In this document: positions 10,720 through 21,059 of the stretch, one piece after another | How positions within the stretch are numbered: position 1 is the stretch's first letter | Layout of the letters: each line of letters starts with the position of its first letter | From: Cylindrodendrum hubeiense | Taxonomy: Eukaryota; Ascomycota; Sordariomycetes; Hypocreales; Nectriaceae | Reading direction: 5' to 3' | Assembly: GCA_014621425.1 (NCBI GenBank) | Contig: JAANBB010000235.1 | Location: forward strand, 1-61,869 | Length of the DNA: 61,869 bases | The notes under the pieces: model-generated | Database searches by the model: none | Told to the model about the DNA's origin: nothing | What the model saw: only the letters and a program-made list of their open reading frames with translations | Made by a program: the position numbers and the translations under genes

Positions 10720-11720
10720 TTATCGCATCTCTTGGCCTTCCGGGTTGCCCGTGGACTTGGGTTGGTCGATGGAGCCCAGCTCAGCGCCCTGTCCACTCGG
10801 AGCCCTCTTGCGACTGTGGATCAGAAAGCGGGAAACAGCAGGCTGGGCCGTGGCGTCCTTTTCTTGATTCTCCGAGAACTTGGAGAAGAAGCCGCGCTTC
10901 CGGGGCTGGGGTTGCTTGTCTTCGAGTCCGACATCCTCAAAGTTTTCCTCGGCGGTGGGGAGCTGTCGCTCAAACGATCGGTCCATAGCTGATCGAGGGA
11001 GTCGAGGAAATCGGGCAGCGTCGAGACTCTGGCGGCCAGGAAGATCGGGGTTCGTGATGGGAGCTCGTGCAGAAACATCCTGGAGTAATGAAGTTAGTCT
11101 CGCGAATTTTTGTGGGACAGCTCCTTTGATGAGTTGACGGGGGCGGCTGGACGCAAAGGAAGACAAGACGAACAAATGATCTGCGGTACGAGTCAAAGGA
11201 CTCTCGGGAGATGGAGAAGTGCTCAATGTCGCCAAAACTGCTACGGGTGTCGGTGGAATTGCGCGAGAGGTACTTGCGGGGCCACTGGCCCTTGTCCTCG
11301 GTGGGCGACGGCTGCGCACATGGTCAGAATCATTGAGTTGCTTGGGCCAGAACCTAATGTTTGATGTCTTACCGGGAGATAGACGCCGCTATCGTTGACA
11401 ACTATTGCGCAAAAAAACGGTGTCAACGAACTGGTCTGGTGATTGAAGGTCGGACGCATTGCAGTGCACCCCCGGAGGAGGGGTGGTCGCGTGCTACCCG
11501 GGATTGACGGGAGTAGATCACATCACTTACCACTCATCTTATATTCGCCGGTGTCACGGCCTTTGGTGCTGCGGATACTGAGAGCGGATGATGCCTTGGA
11601 GCCGACGGTGTCGACGCGCTCGAAGCCGGGGACATGGGGAAGGTCTTGCTCAGGGCGAATATTTTCGTCCTGGACGACGACGCTGCCAGGGCGACGAACG
11701 AAGGGGTTGCGGATGGGCAT
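10720..11720 (-). CDS. Unknown protein, four exons
   Basis: I place four minus-strand exons: 11720-11531, 11401-11373 (only 29 nt), 11311-11174 and 11079-10720, giving 238 residues. Donors are GTAAGT, GTAAGA and a weak GTTCGT; acceptors are TAG, CAG and CAG. Frames join without a stop, and the join at the third intron gives the smooth segment SYRRSFDVSAR, which supports it. The N-terminus reads MPIRNPFVRRPGSV, followed by a likely phosphorylation-rich segment (YLSRNSTDTRSS, HFSISRESFDSY). The C-terminus is basic and Lys/Gln-rich (RKRGFFSKF). No enzyme motif, signal peptide or membrane span is seen. It has the look of a conserved ascomycete phosphoprotein of unknown role. Confidence 0.7.
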
Positions 11721-14700
11721 GGTTGAAGATGGAAGGTAAGGCGAGTGTCGCTACTTGAGAATGTGGATGCGATGCGATAGTTGGTTGATTGGGCGGTTGA
11801 TTGATTGATTGAGTGAGTGATGAAATGGTTGAGAGTTGTTCGTTCTGTTACAGGGAGACGGAGACGGAGACGGAGACGGAGTACTCGGAATAAGGTGGGA
11901 TCGAGGCGTGTAGGGAGAAAGCGGATGTACGGGTGACGGGTGACGGATGGTGGGCGACGAGCGAGGCAAGAGCGACGGAGATGGAGATGAAGATGGAGAC
12001 GAGACGAGACGGGACGAGGGGCGAGGATGGAGCTAGACGCTCAGATAAAGTAGGTAAAGTAGGCAATATAGTAAGACAGGTACAAGACCAGGAACCACGG
12101 ACACCAGGGAATGATAGGGCAGGGGTTTAATTGAGTTGGGAACCGAGATTCGTGGATGGGGGAGTCGAGGATTTACATAAGACGGCGGCGGCGGATGGTA
12201 GTGGATCGATTCCAAAGTGGCACGAAGTGGCACGGCGGAGCAAGACAGCCAAACAACTTAACAAGACGGGGCTCCGTGGGTCGGTGCCGCGGCCGTGGAG
12301 ATGGTCGTGGCCATGCTTGCCATGGTCGTGGCAGTGGACGAGATGTGGAGCAAGGAGCATGGAGCATGCAGCGAGACAAGTGAGAGAGACCGCAAGACAG
12401 ACGATGATGATGGCTGGCCAAGCCGACGCATGGGCAAATCAACGGCCAGCAGCAATACCATGGCAGGGTTGGTGCGGCAGCAATTGCGGCAGCGCTGCAG
12501 TAGCACAGCCATTTGCAACTGAGTTTGTGTGTGTGGAGGGACGTCAGCAGGCCCAACAAACGACGCCAACGGGGGGGGGCTTGGGAGGCAAGCCAAGGGG
12601 GTGGAAATACAAACCCTCAGTAGAGCCAGAATCCAGTATTAACCAGGAACCGGCAGCTTCAAGCGGAATAGTACATAGGTACGGAGCAGTAACGACCGGT
12701 TGGTGCAACAGAATGCAAGGGGGGCAAATGTTTTCCAAGGACGGGGATGGCCATGAATCGATTTGGCACTTGCCGTCATCGGCATCGCATGGGGCGATGG
12801 GCAGCACCTTCCTTTGCCTACTTCAGTAACAACCACCGTCCGAACCAGGCAAGATCGGGCGTGGTTCTGGCCGGTTTCTGGCTGGTTTCTGGCGGGCCTC
12901 TCTCTGGCTGGCCTCTAGGCTCGCACCCGCCGGGCACAGCGGGATGCTCCTTGGCTCCTATCTATCCTCACTCCATCCACACACACCATCGTCAATGATG
13001 CGCAGCCAACACACACTTCATCCAGCCGAGCCAAGCCCGCCCGCCCAGTCAAACCGAGACGCACGCAATAATCGGCATCAGCAGCCTCCATTCGAGCGAA
13101 CTCAGCGTCGAGATCGACGTCGATGGTCCCGACGGATGCACTGCGGAATCCCACTAATTGTCCCGCGATCCCACATTTCCGGGTCCCCCTCCTTCGCCCA
13201 GCTTCGCCCCTTTCGCCCTCGCCGTTCGGAAGGCGGGGGCTGATCGACACCGGTGCGCCGACCCCCGACATTGAAACGGCCCCTGTCGACAGGGCTCTGA
13301 GGCCTCTGTCGTCACCCTCACCTCAGGTCGTCGCGGCGTTTGGCTTGGTTCGGCTTGGCCTCGTTACTCGTCCGCCATCTTGCCATCTTCCATCTTCCCA
13401 CACAGCCACCTGACGGGCTTGGCATGGATTACCCAAGACGGTACTATCTCGCGAGTAACGGTAATATGCATGCTGATCGCACATGATTCCAGGTCAGAAT
13501 TGGAAGACGAGCTGACTGAACTCTGTTCGTTTGCGTTTGGTGTGTTGCGTGTTCCTCCTCTTACAGCGAGGCACTGTAGTGTACTAGCAACTTGCCCCTC
13601 GTAGACCAAAAACCGCCCCTGTTCACGCATGTCGCTGCCATTCGTGCTCCAACAAAAATGAACTGTCCGATGGGGAAAGGGTAATTATTGCATCCCTTCT
13701 TTGGCGCTGTGCTCCGGCACATCCGAATTAGTGGCCCGATATGGACCCGCCGATCCGGACTTACTCGGGGCGTTGTTACGGTCCGGCAACGACATCGACC
13801 GATGCGATCTCGGCAGTGATGGAGAGAATGTGAATTCAGATGCTTCAATTATTTGCATATAATTTTTCTCCTTTACCTCGGCATTCGATCGTGCAAGGGT
13901 TTGGCGCACGCCTATTAACCTCTCATGTATCCCAGCCGTGGGTTGCTCATCTCATTTGACAGGAGATGTTTGGTGTCACCTGCTAAGCCAGAAGCCTCAT
14001 CTTGTACTACAAGTAATGGAGGCGCTGGTTTTTGGGTCTGGCTCTGACGCTGCTACCCGAGAGATGTCTCAATTTGAATTCCGCTGTCTCCCCAATTGGG
14101 TCTGAGTGTTGCTGTGGCTTGTTGGCTGTTGGTGGTTGGTTGTCGGTTGTCGGTTGTTTGCTTGGCCTGGCCTGGATTCACCAATTGATAGCTGGCCATC
14201 GATAACTCCTCACATCTCAATATTCAATTTCCTACGGAATTTCTCATCCTTAGACCCCATCTGCGCACCACATGATGAGTTGGCTTGTTTCCCCAAACGT
14301 GACTCAAAAGGCAACTGCTGCAGTCTCCCGTTTACCTCAACCCGGACTTGTGACACAACACTCAACAAGGCTCATAGGGGTTCTAGCAGTACCTTGGGTA
14401 TCTGGTGTCTTGTATTTGATCTGAGATGTGGTCTTTGATTCCTGCCATCTGCAGGCTTGCGTCCCGGGCTCGTATTGAACAATCCCTTTACTCTCGGGTC
14501 TGAGAACCAAGTCAAAAAGGCGTCCACCGCCGTCCCTCTGGCTTCGCCCTTTTCTCACCCGAATCACATTCTGCTCTCAATCACTTTAACAACAGCATTT
14601 CTTTTGCCTGGAGCGTTGGAGAAGAGTGGGAACTAGAAGTGATCTCTTGGAACGGCCACTCCACCAACGCGAAGAGTCGTCACAACCATCGCTCCTTCCA

Positions 14701-14965
14701 TATCTCTCCCACACCTCCTGCACCCCAGGCGACACTGGCCGGACTATTGAAGCCAATGGCTTCCTCGGTTATTGCCACGTGAGCGGCTCAAGATCGTACG
14801 TCCGGCGTTCGTCGACGCTCGGTGATACCTCAGCACATTCTCTCGCTTGGTTTTTGGGACGCAAGCCCAGTTTTGGACCCAAGCACCACGAACCTGCGCC
14901 GCCAGGAACTCCCTTTAAACCAAATCCAGACTTGCGGCTTCATCCCTAATGAGCAACAATTCGCC
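11721..14965. other. Long intergenic region, no gene seen
   Basis: About 3.2 kb between divergent genes. The left edge holds a (GAGACG)n tract. Open frames at 12131-12829 (which has no ATG start) and 12944-13413 are Trp/Arg/Pro-rich with no recognisable domain, so I reject them. CT-rich leader-like sequence occurs at 14290-14900 before the next gene. A regulatory RNA or rapidly evolving gene cannot be excluded. Confidence 0.45.
11855..11883. repeat. (GAGACG)n microsatellite
   Basis: Nearly five perfect copies of the hexamer GAGACG in the leader or promoter of the minus-strand gene that starts at 11720. A looser purine-rich tract continues near 11970-12015. Confidence 0.9.
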
Positions 14966-16009
14966 ATGAGTGTTTTCTTTATCGGCTGGGAGTTGTGGCA
15001 GGAGATGACATTTGTGAGTACAATCCACCGAGTTGTCGGACCTTGCTTGAGGATGTTCCAGCCGTCCTTTTACCCACGGTCGATTGTATGCATTCTTTAA
15101 CAATGGATACTATGCTAGGTCCTCGCTTGCTGCATTATTCTCGTCTTCGCTATTGGGCTCACCCGGCTGCGATTGACTAATCGAGCTGTGCGCCGCCTGG
15201 AAATCATCGACGAGGAGAAGCGCGCCCGACTCTCGGTCATGTCCCACTGCGGTATCGACGCTTTGCGCCCCCCCGAGGTCCCATTTGGTGTTCGCGCCAT
15301 CCAAAACGGCATCGAGGTGGAGGGCATCTGGATCTCGCGGCCTAACACGCCCGACCTAAGCCGGACTGCCACGCCGACGACCATGGTGGCACTTAATATT
15401 GATACTAAGAAAGGAAAGAAGAAAATCCTCAACTTTGAGACAACCAAATTCTCGAGTGTATATCTTGCTCCTGAAACTCTTCACGCACCAGCAACTGGGA
15501 ATTTGAACCTATCACCGAACCCTGGAGGCGACAGGTCAAGTTCATTGAAATCAAGAAACTCTCCGCCAAAGCTCCTGATCCATCAATACACCCCCAAGGG
15601 ATTTCGGGATGATCGGCACCGGAGTGATGCCTCGGCCGTATCTAGTCTTCGCAATCCATTTACCACACCCACTCAAACCCCGACACTTTGCTCTCTACAT
15701 CGAGCGTCAGTTGCTAGTTCAGAGCCAGACGCATCAGCCTCCGAACTTCTGCTGTACAGTCCAGTTGAGGCTGGTGTTTGTCGACATGTGGACAAGGTTA
15801 GCAGCGGAAGTGTGGTGGTCCCAGCCGGATTCCCGCGACAGGCACTGAATAGGACTACCTGGGAGACAGCCTCCAAGGGAAGTAGGACTCGACAACAGCC
15901 TGTTGAACCGAGTACATCTAGCAAGTTGGCACCAACCCATCGCGAGTTACGAAAGGGACCGGCCGCTAAGAGTGTGCGGCTACTTTCAGTTTCATCAAGT
16001 AGCAACTGA
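14966..16009 (+). CDS. Single-span membrane protein of unknown function
   Basis: Two exons, 14966-15013 and 15119-16009, give 312 residues. The 105-nt intron has a GTGAGT donor and a GCTAG acceptor. Exon 1 encodes MSVFFIGWELWQEMTF; exon 2 continues with a hydrophobic helix (VLACCIILVFAIGL), so one membrane span covers residues about 14-32, with a short outer N-terminus. A basic segment follows (RRLEIIDEEKRARL). The rest is Ser/Thr/Pro-rich and likely cytosolic and disordered. The N-terminal pattern WELWQ-MTFVLA plus a TNR/DEEKRAR stretch is, as I recall, conserved in a family of uncharacterised ascomycete membrane proteins. The exon junction lies just inside the start of the span, which makes this intron placement convincing. 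Function is unknown. Confidence 0.8.
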
Positions 16010-16809
16010 ATATAGACTCAAGATCTAACTCCATCCCGTCCCATTAACGTATTATCAAATAGGATTACACCAGATTGTGTTACTTTGTGCCAATCCGAAT
16101 GACATTCCTACAGATCTCTCAGATTGAATTCGTCTCACTTGGGCCCACCCGGAGATAATCGCCGATGTGGACCGTTACTAGCTATTACCATGATATTCCT
16201 CAGCGTTGCTTATGAATAGCACCTGAAAGTATCTACGACCGTTATTAAGTGATTAGATGCTTCCAAGAATGTCAAGACAGTAGGAACTAAAATTGCTTGG
16301 GCGTTCGTATCGTCAACTCTCGATATGGTTCGCAATTGGAGCGCATTATTGCATCATTCTTCCCGAACTAACTGAGAGATATAACAGCAAAACACCCATG
16401 CCCAAAAACACATGTTGGCTTTATCCTCTTGGGATTGGCTTTTTTATTCCTTTGTCCAATAGTAGTAATACAGCGCAGGATGAGCCTTGAAAATACCCGC
16501 AACGGGGGTTACCCGGTACTGATCTACAACCCGGCCTAATTCCGTCGGTCCTTTCGGGCTCCGATCCGTCTCGATTCTTATTTGGGACTCAATGAGATAC
16601 TGAAATTGCGTTACTGTCATGTACCATGACCTAATTGGCGTCGGTTTCCATCCGGCGGGGTTATTCGCGGGGTCATCCGACGGAGAAGAGGTATAAAAGC
16701 CAGCATAGCACCCCTCGTTGTTCAAGTTGTTTCTTCACTTTTACACAATCTAAGAAAACTGACCATCTAAAACCACTTAAGACAGCTGTACAAATTGCCT
16801 GTAGTAAAA
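16010..16809. other. Intergenic promoter region
   Basis: AT-richer than its surroundings. It holds the 3' end of the membrane protein gene and the promoter of the methyltransferase gene, including a clear TATA box at 16692. No gene is supported. Confidence 0.5.
16692..16699 (+). promoter_or_regulatory. TATA box of the methyltransferase gene
   Basis: TATAAAAG lies 118 bp upstream of the ATG at 16810, a normal distance for a TATA-driven fungal promoter with a leader of about 85 nt. TATA boxes are often seen on regulated rather than constitutive genes. Confidence 0.65.
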
Positions 16810-17866
16810 ATGGTGTCCACACATGTTATCCATGACGCAGCTTCCAAGGGCTTCCATAATGCTTTGTCTTACGATGCGCATCGTCCGTCCTATGGAGATG
16901 CAGCCGTCAGTAGTCTCTTGAAGCATCTCAATCTTGAGGGCAAGCCACATAGCCGGATCGTGGACCTCGGGGCTGGCACGGGTAAATTCACTGAGGTGCT
17001 TGCTGCGAGACCGGAAGAGTTTGAGATTGTCGCTGTAGAGCCGCTTGATTCCATGCGGGAGACGCTGGCAGAGAAGCGGCTCAAAGGCGTCGAGACTCGT
17101 GCTGGGACGGCTTCCAAGATGGACACTATAGAGACTGGTTGGGCAGATGGGTGCATTGTGGCCCAGGTGAGCTTCTGAACCAACCATCGGCTGAATGCAT
17201 TGCAACTCTGGGGCTTGTCCCTGCGCTTGGCATCCGGCTGAAGAGTGATGTGGCGTGCTGACATGTTCCTAGGCATTCCACTGGTAAGTCACAGGGTATC
17301 AGCAAGTAGCAGGACCTAACCATTGTAAGGTTCGCAAAAGAAGAGTCCTTGAAGGAGATCCATCGAGTGCTCAAGCCTGGTGCTAAGCTGGGCATGATTT
17401 GGAACGTCGAAGACTGTGAATACCACCCCTCTGTCAATCCTTTCCCAATATCCCGATTACGGACTGACCACTCTTGTTAGACAACCGACCGGCAAGCTGG
17501 CCGGCAACTACCGCCTGGGAATATGAGCTTGAGGAGCTCAGCTTCTCTGGCCATTTTGACGGCCAACCACGTTTCCGGCACCTGCAGTGGCGTGAGGTCT
17601 TCGACCGCCAGGCCGAGACAGATGAGGCTCTGTTTTCCACGCCCATCGGTACCGAGCGTGTGCAGTGGTCGGTCTGGTTGACGCCGGAGGGCTTGTGGGA
17701 TCGGATCAACACGCTGAGCTGGAATGCGATTCGGGAGGGAGAGTCAAAGCGAGAGTTTAGAGACAAGTTTGACAAGATCCTTAAGGAGGGCGATGGGAAG
17801 TGGAACGACCAGGGCGAGATCGAGGTCCATGGAAGCACCTTCTTTGCCTGGACTGAACGACTTTAG
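16810..17866 (+). CDS. SAM-dependent methyltransferase (class I, UbiE/Methyltransf_11-like)
   Basis: Four exons: 16810-17166, 17273-17283 (11 nt), 17330-17415 and 17481-17866, giving 279 residues. Motif I is VDLGAGTGKFTE at residues about 51-62 and the acidic ribose-binding position falls in VAVEPLD (E77). The post-II motif AQAFHWFA (residues about 118-125) spans exons 1, 2 and 3: the microexon supplies AFH and two bases of the Trp codon. Intron 2 is only 46 nt with a CCTAAC branch site. The family transfers methyl groups from SAM to small molecules; fungal members with the AQAFHWF motif are mostly uncharacterised. The start is the first ATG after the TATA box. The C-terminal half (residues about 165-279) carries a Trp/Glu-rich region typical of the group. 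Substrate unknown. Confidence 0.88.
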
Positions 17867-18065
17867 AGGGCGAATCCTCTTGATCTCGCGAGCGAACGTG
17901 AACGGGAAGCACGAGGCTCGTAGGCACAGACAGACAGACGGCGCAGATCGAAGTTAACCGACGTGGTTCTCCTATTTCAGGTTTAAATAAGACTTGCACA
18001 GGCGGTACGGGCCTCAAGTTGCGATGAAGGTCAATGAGTTTTCATTATGCATCAATATCAAGCTT

Positions 18066-18516
18066 TCATGAATCCGCCGAGATGTACATGACTAGAGGGT
18101 CGTCGTTAGCTGCGTCAGTCTCATGAATGAACCGAGTGCACTCACCGTTGTTTCCTCTCACAAACGCATCACCATAGTCCCTGCGCTTCGCCCCGTTGAC
18201 GTACTCGGCCGTCTTCTCCAGCGCAATGTTCATGTAGCCGTCCACGGACTGGAGCTCGCCTGCTGCGTTGTTAGCCCTGCGTCTTTGGGGTTCTTCCCCC
18301 TTCGCGTCTCTCTTAGAAAGCTGCATCCATGCCATGGCGCAGAGCCGCGCAGCCCCGCCATGGCCTGGACATGGATGGGTGGAGGGACGAGCATCACCAC
18401 GTACCCTTGTAGACGACGCCCGAGTTGAGTTTGACGGTGACGGGGTTGCCGATGATGTCGCTCAGGAAGCTGGACGGGTCCTTGCCCTCGCCCTGTGAGA
18501 TGGTTCCGTTCTCCAT
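18066..18516 (-). CDS. LSM6: U6 snRNA-associated Sm-like protein LSm6
   Basis: Three minus-strand exons, 18516-18405, 18259-18146 and 18091-18066, give 83 residues. Donors are GTACGT and GTGAGT; acceptors CAG and TAG. The Sm1 motif reads FLSDIIGNPVTVKLNSGV followed by YKGELQSVDGYMNIALE, and Sm2 reads GDAFVRGNNVMYIS. These match LSm6, which has the ring motif SGV-Y-G rather than the SG-EY-G of other LSm proteins. LSm6 sits in the nuclear LSm2-8 ring that binds the U6 snRNA 3' end and in the cytoplasmic LSm1-7 ring that acts in mRNA decay. It is divergent from the Rad60-like gene (ATG at 19001) and shares a promoter region of 484 bp. It converges on the methyltransferase gene. Confidence 0.95.
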
Positions 18517-19000
18517 GATGGTGGTGGTGGTGGGCCTCTGTAAAAAACGGTGAGGCTGGCGGTGTTGGTTGGAGGAGTGTTTTTGTCGAGGTCCAGGTGA
18601 GGGCCGCCGATGAGATTTGATGCCTTGCGGCGCTGATAAGATTGGACAAACTGCGGGGGAGGCTCGCACTGTGGGACCCCTCACCCCTTGTGAAGTCCCC
18701 TAACGCACCGTGTTAGTGGCTTGTGGTGGGGGCTTTAGTGCTGCCTACGCGCCCGTGTTTCCCCCCAACAACGCTGGAAAACCGTACTCTCAGGCGCGTA
18801 AAGCAACTAACCTGGACTCTCTTTCGCAACTACTCTGCGCGCATCACGACCTCGTCTGTTTGCGACAACCACCCTACTGACGTTGCTCTTCTTCACCTTT
18901 CCGCGCCCTGAGCTCGTGTACATATAGACTCCGACGCTCTCCGCTTGACAAAATTGCTACAAAGTCCCATTTCCGACTAACCCATCCTCAACGAGCCACC
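18517..19000. other. Divergent promoter, LSM6 / Rad60-like gene
   Basis: A 484-bp shared upstream region with GC-rich and CT-rich parts. No TATA box is obvious for either gene, as is common for housekeeping genes. Confidence 0.55.
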
Positions 19001-20523
19001 ATGGCAGACAACGTGATGGTGTCGCCGCCAAAGAAGAAGAAGCTCCCCTTCAAGCCGACTGCCCTGCGCCGCAGTATGCCCAAGCCCGCGCCCGCGGCTA
19101 CCGAAAAGGGAAGCGAGGATGACGGCCTGAGCCTGTTCCGTCGCTCCAAGGAGATGGCACCCATCGTCGCCGCAGACCAAGAGCGGCGCATGAAGCGGGC
19201 GCAGAAGCACCGCGACCTGGAGATGAAGGCGCATGACGAGGAGCCGCGGCCCTCGACGAGGGAAAAGCGGCCGCTGGAGGAAGATAATGGACCTAGTTTC
19301 TTCGACGAGCCTCACTCAGATGGTCCTAAACCGCGGCCAGTGGACGCGGAGATCAATCAGGCTGTGGGGGAACCAGCAACTCAGACCGTAGAGGATCGCG
19401 CCAGGTTTGCATTTCTTTGTCCCCCGCATTGAACGTCAACTAAAAAGTGCACAGTGAACTCGTTACTCCTCCCCCGTCCAAGCGATCGAGACACGGCACC
19501 GGGTCCTCCAGGAAGCACAGCATCAGTATCGACGACGCCGAAGCAGGTCTCGACGCCTCGCCATCGACCAGGCGTCTGCGATCCCGTCATGACCCCGAAA
19601 TCCCGGTTTACCAACCCAAAACCGAGAGCTTTACATTCAGCGGCGCTCCCGTGATTTCCCTCGACTCAGACTCCGAAGACGATGTCAAACCTATAACAGC
19701 GGCCTTGCGTCGTCGCAGCCCCAGCATCACGGTTGCAGATCGCGCCTCCCCCCAGCCGTCATCACCGCCACCACAAGCCGAGGACGACGAGTTCGCAGAA
19801 TATGTGCTCAAGGCTGAGCAGCAGCGTGCAAAGGATCAGGCCATGCTTCGGGCATCCGAGGATGGCTCGCGGGCAAAGGAGGCGACCGAGATCCTCGTTA
19901 CATCACCGATGGAAGGATCGCACCAAATCCTCGTCAAGTTCCTCTTCGACAAGCCCCTTCGCTTAGTCCGAGAGACTTGGATCGCTACGCAACGAAAGAG
20001 GGGCATCCATATTCCTATAGACCAGAACGACGATGTGGTTCTTACATGGCGGCGCCAGAAGGTCTACAACTTCTCCACGCTCCTTAGCCTGGGCATCAGG
20101 CCCCAAGCCGACGGACGCCTCGTAGCAGATGCCCACGGCCTCGCTGGTCTCGTCGAGTCCCGCACTCGCGTGCACATGGAAGCGTGGACACCCGAGCTTT
20201 TCCAGGAAATGGAGCACGAAGAGGAGCTGCGACGGAAGCGTGAGGCCGGCGAGCTGTCGGACGAGGAAGCCCCTGAAGAGGCCCCGGAGCCTGAGCAAAA
20301 GTTGAAGGTCACATTAAAGGCGCGCGACTTTGAAGATGTCAGGCTGACAGTGCGCCTGGAGACGACTGTCGAGACCCTAGTGACGGGGTTCCGCACGCAG
20401 CGCGACGTGGATGCCAACCGGGAGATCAGCCTGTGGTTCGACGGCGAGAGGCTGGAAGAGCATGTGACAATGGATGAAGCCGAAATTGACGACATGGATA
20501 CGATTGAAGTGCACATCAAGTGA
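19001..20523 (+). CDS. Rad60/Esc2/NIP45-type SUMO-like domain protein
   Basis: Two exons, 19001-19404 and 19455-20523, give 490 residues. The 50-nt intron has a weak donor (GTTTGC), an AACTAAAA branch-like site and a CAG acceptor. The ATG is in a near-ideal context (GCCACCATGG). The N-terminal half is basic and disordered, with KKKK and KRSRH stretches that look like nuclear localisation signals. Acidic SDSEDD near residue 208 resembles a SUMO-interacting motif (VISLDSDSEDD). The C-terminal 75 residues form a ubiquitin-like fold (KVTLKARDFEDVRLTVR ... LWFDGERL ... DTIEVHIK) matching the Rad60-SLD domain. The family supports genome stability, Smc5/6 function and SUMO signalling in the nucleus. 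The final residues IEVHIK lack a Gly-Gly end, so it is not a processed modifier. Confidence 0.85.
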
Positions 20524-21059
20524 ATGGCGAGTGCTGGACGGCTTTGTGTGGACACAAGGATGGTTTTCTTGATCAGATGAGGCGCTGAAGGATATGATAC
20601 CCAGGAATATAATACATCCTTGTTTGACTCTTTGTACTTGTTTGCCCACCCCGAAGTGCGAAAGGGACTTATTATGTGGGCTATCTTGACTCCCGACGAC
20701 GAATAATACCGTCTTGATCTGGGCAAAGTGAGACATGTCAGTACGTCAGGGCATGAGAGGACTCGGTAGGTTGGGAAAATAATGACGCCTCTATTTGATC
20801 AAGACCGCCTCAGTGCATTCGCCGTGGCTTGATACCACGTAGCGAGCCGAGGACTATAATAGCTCCTAGAATATTACACATCGAAATGCTGCTGCTCGAG
20901 TCGCCAAGAGTGGCAGCAGCAGAATTGATTCCTGTTATGTGAACATACGCCACCAACGCCACCAATGGTCCATCTAAAATGATTATGGGATGTGTTTGCA
21001 TCGACCTCCTTCCTTCAATAGTAGTCGTTTATGTGTATTTCGAAAGATATCCAGAACCC
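20524..21059. other. Convergent 3' region
   Basis: Between the stops of the Rad60-like gene and the sirtuin gene. AT-rich blocks near 20600-20650 are likely polyadenylation regions. No gene is supported. Confidence 0.5.

Noticed and set aside
12131..12829. 232-codon open frame on the plus strand
   Set aside because: It lacks an ATG start, is Trp/Arg/Gly-rich and low-complexity, has no domain, and sits in repeat-rich promoter sequence.
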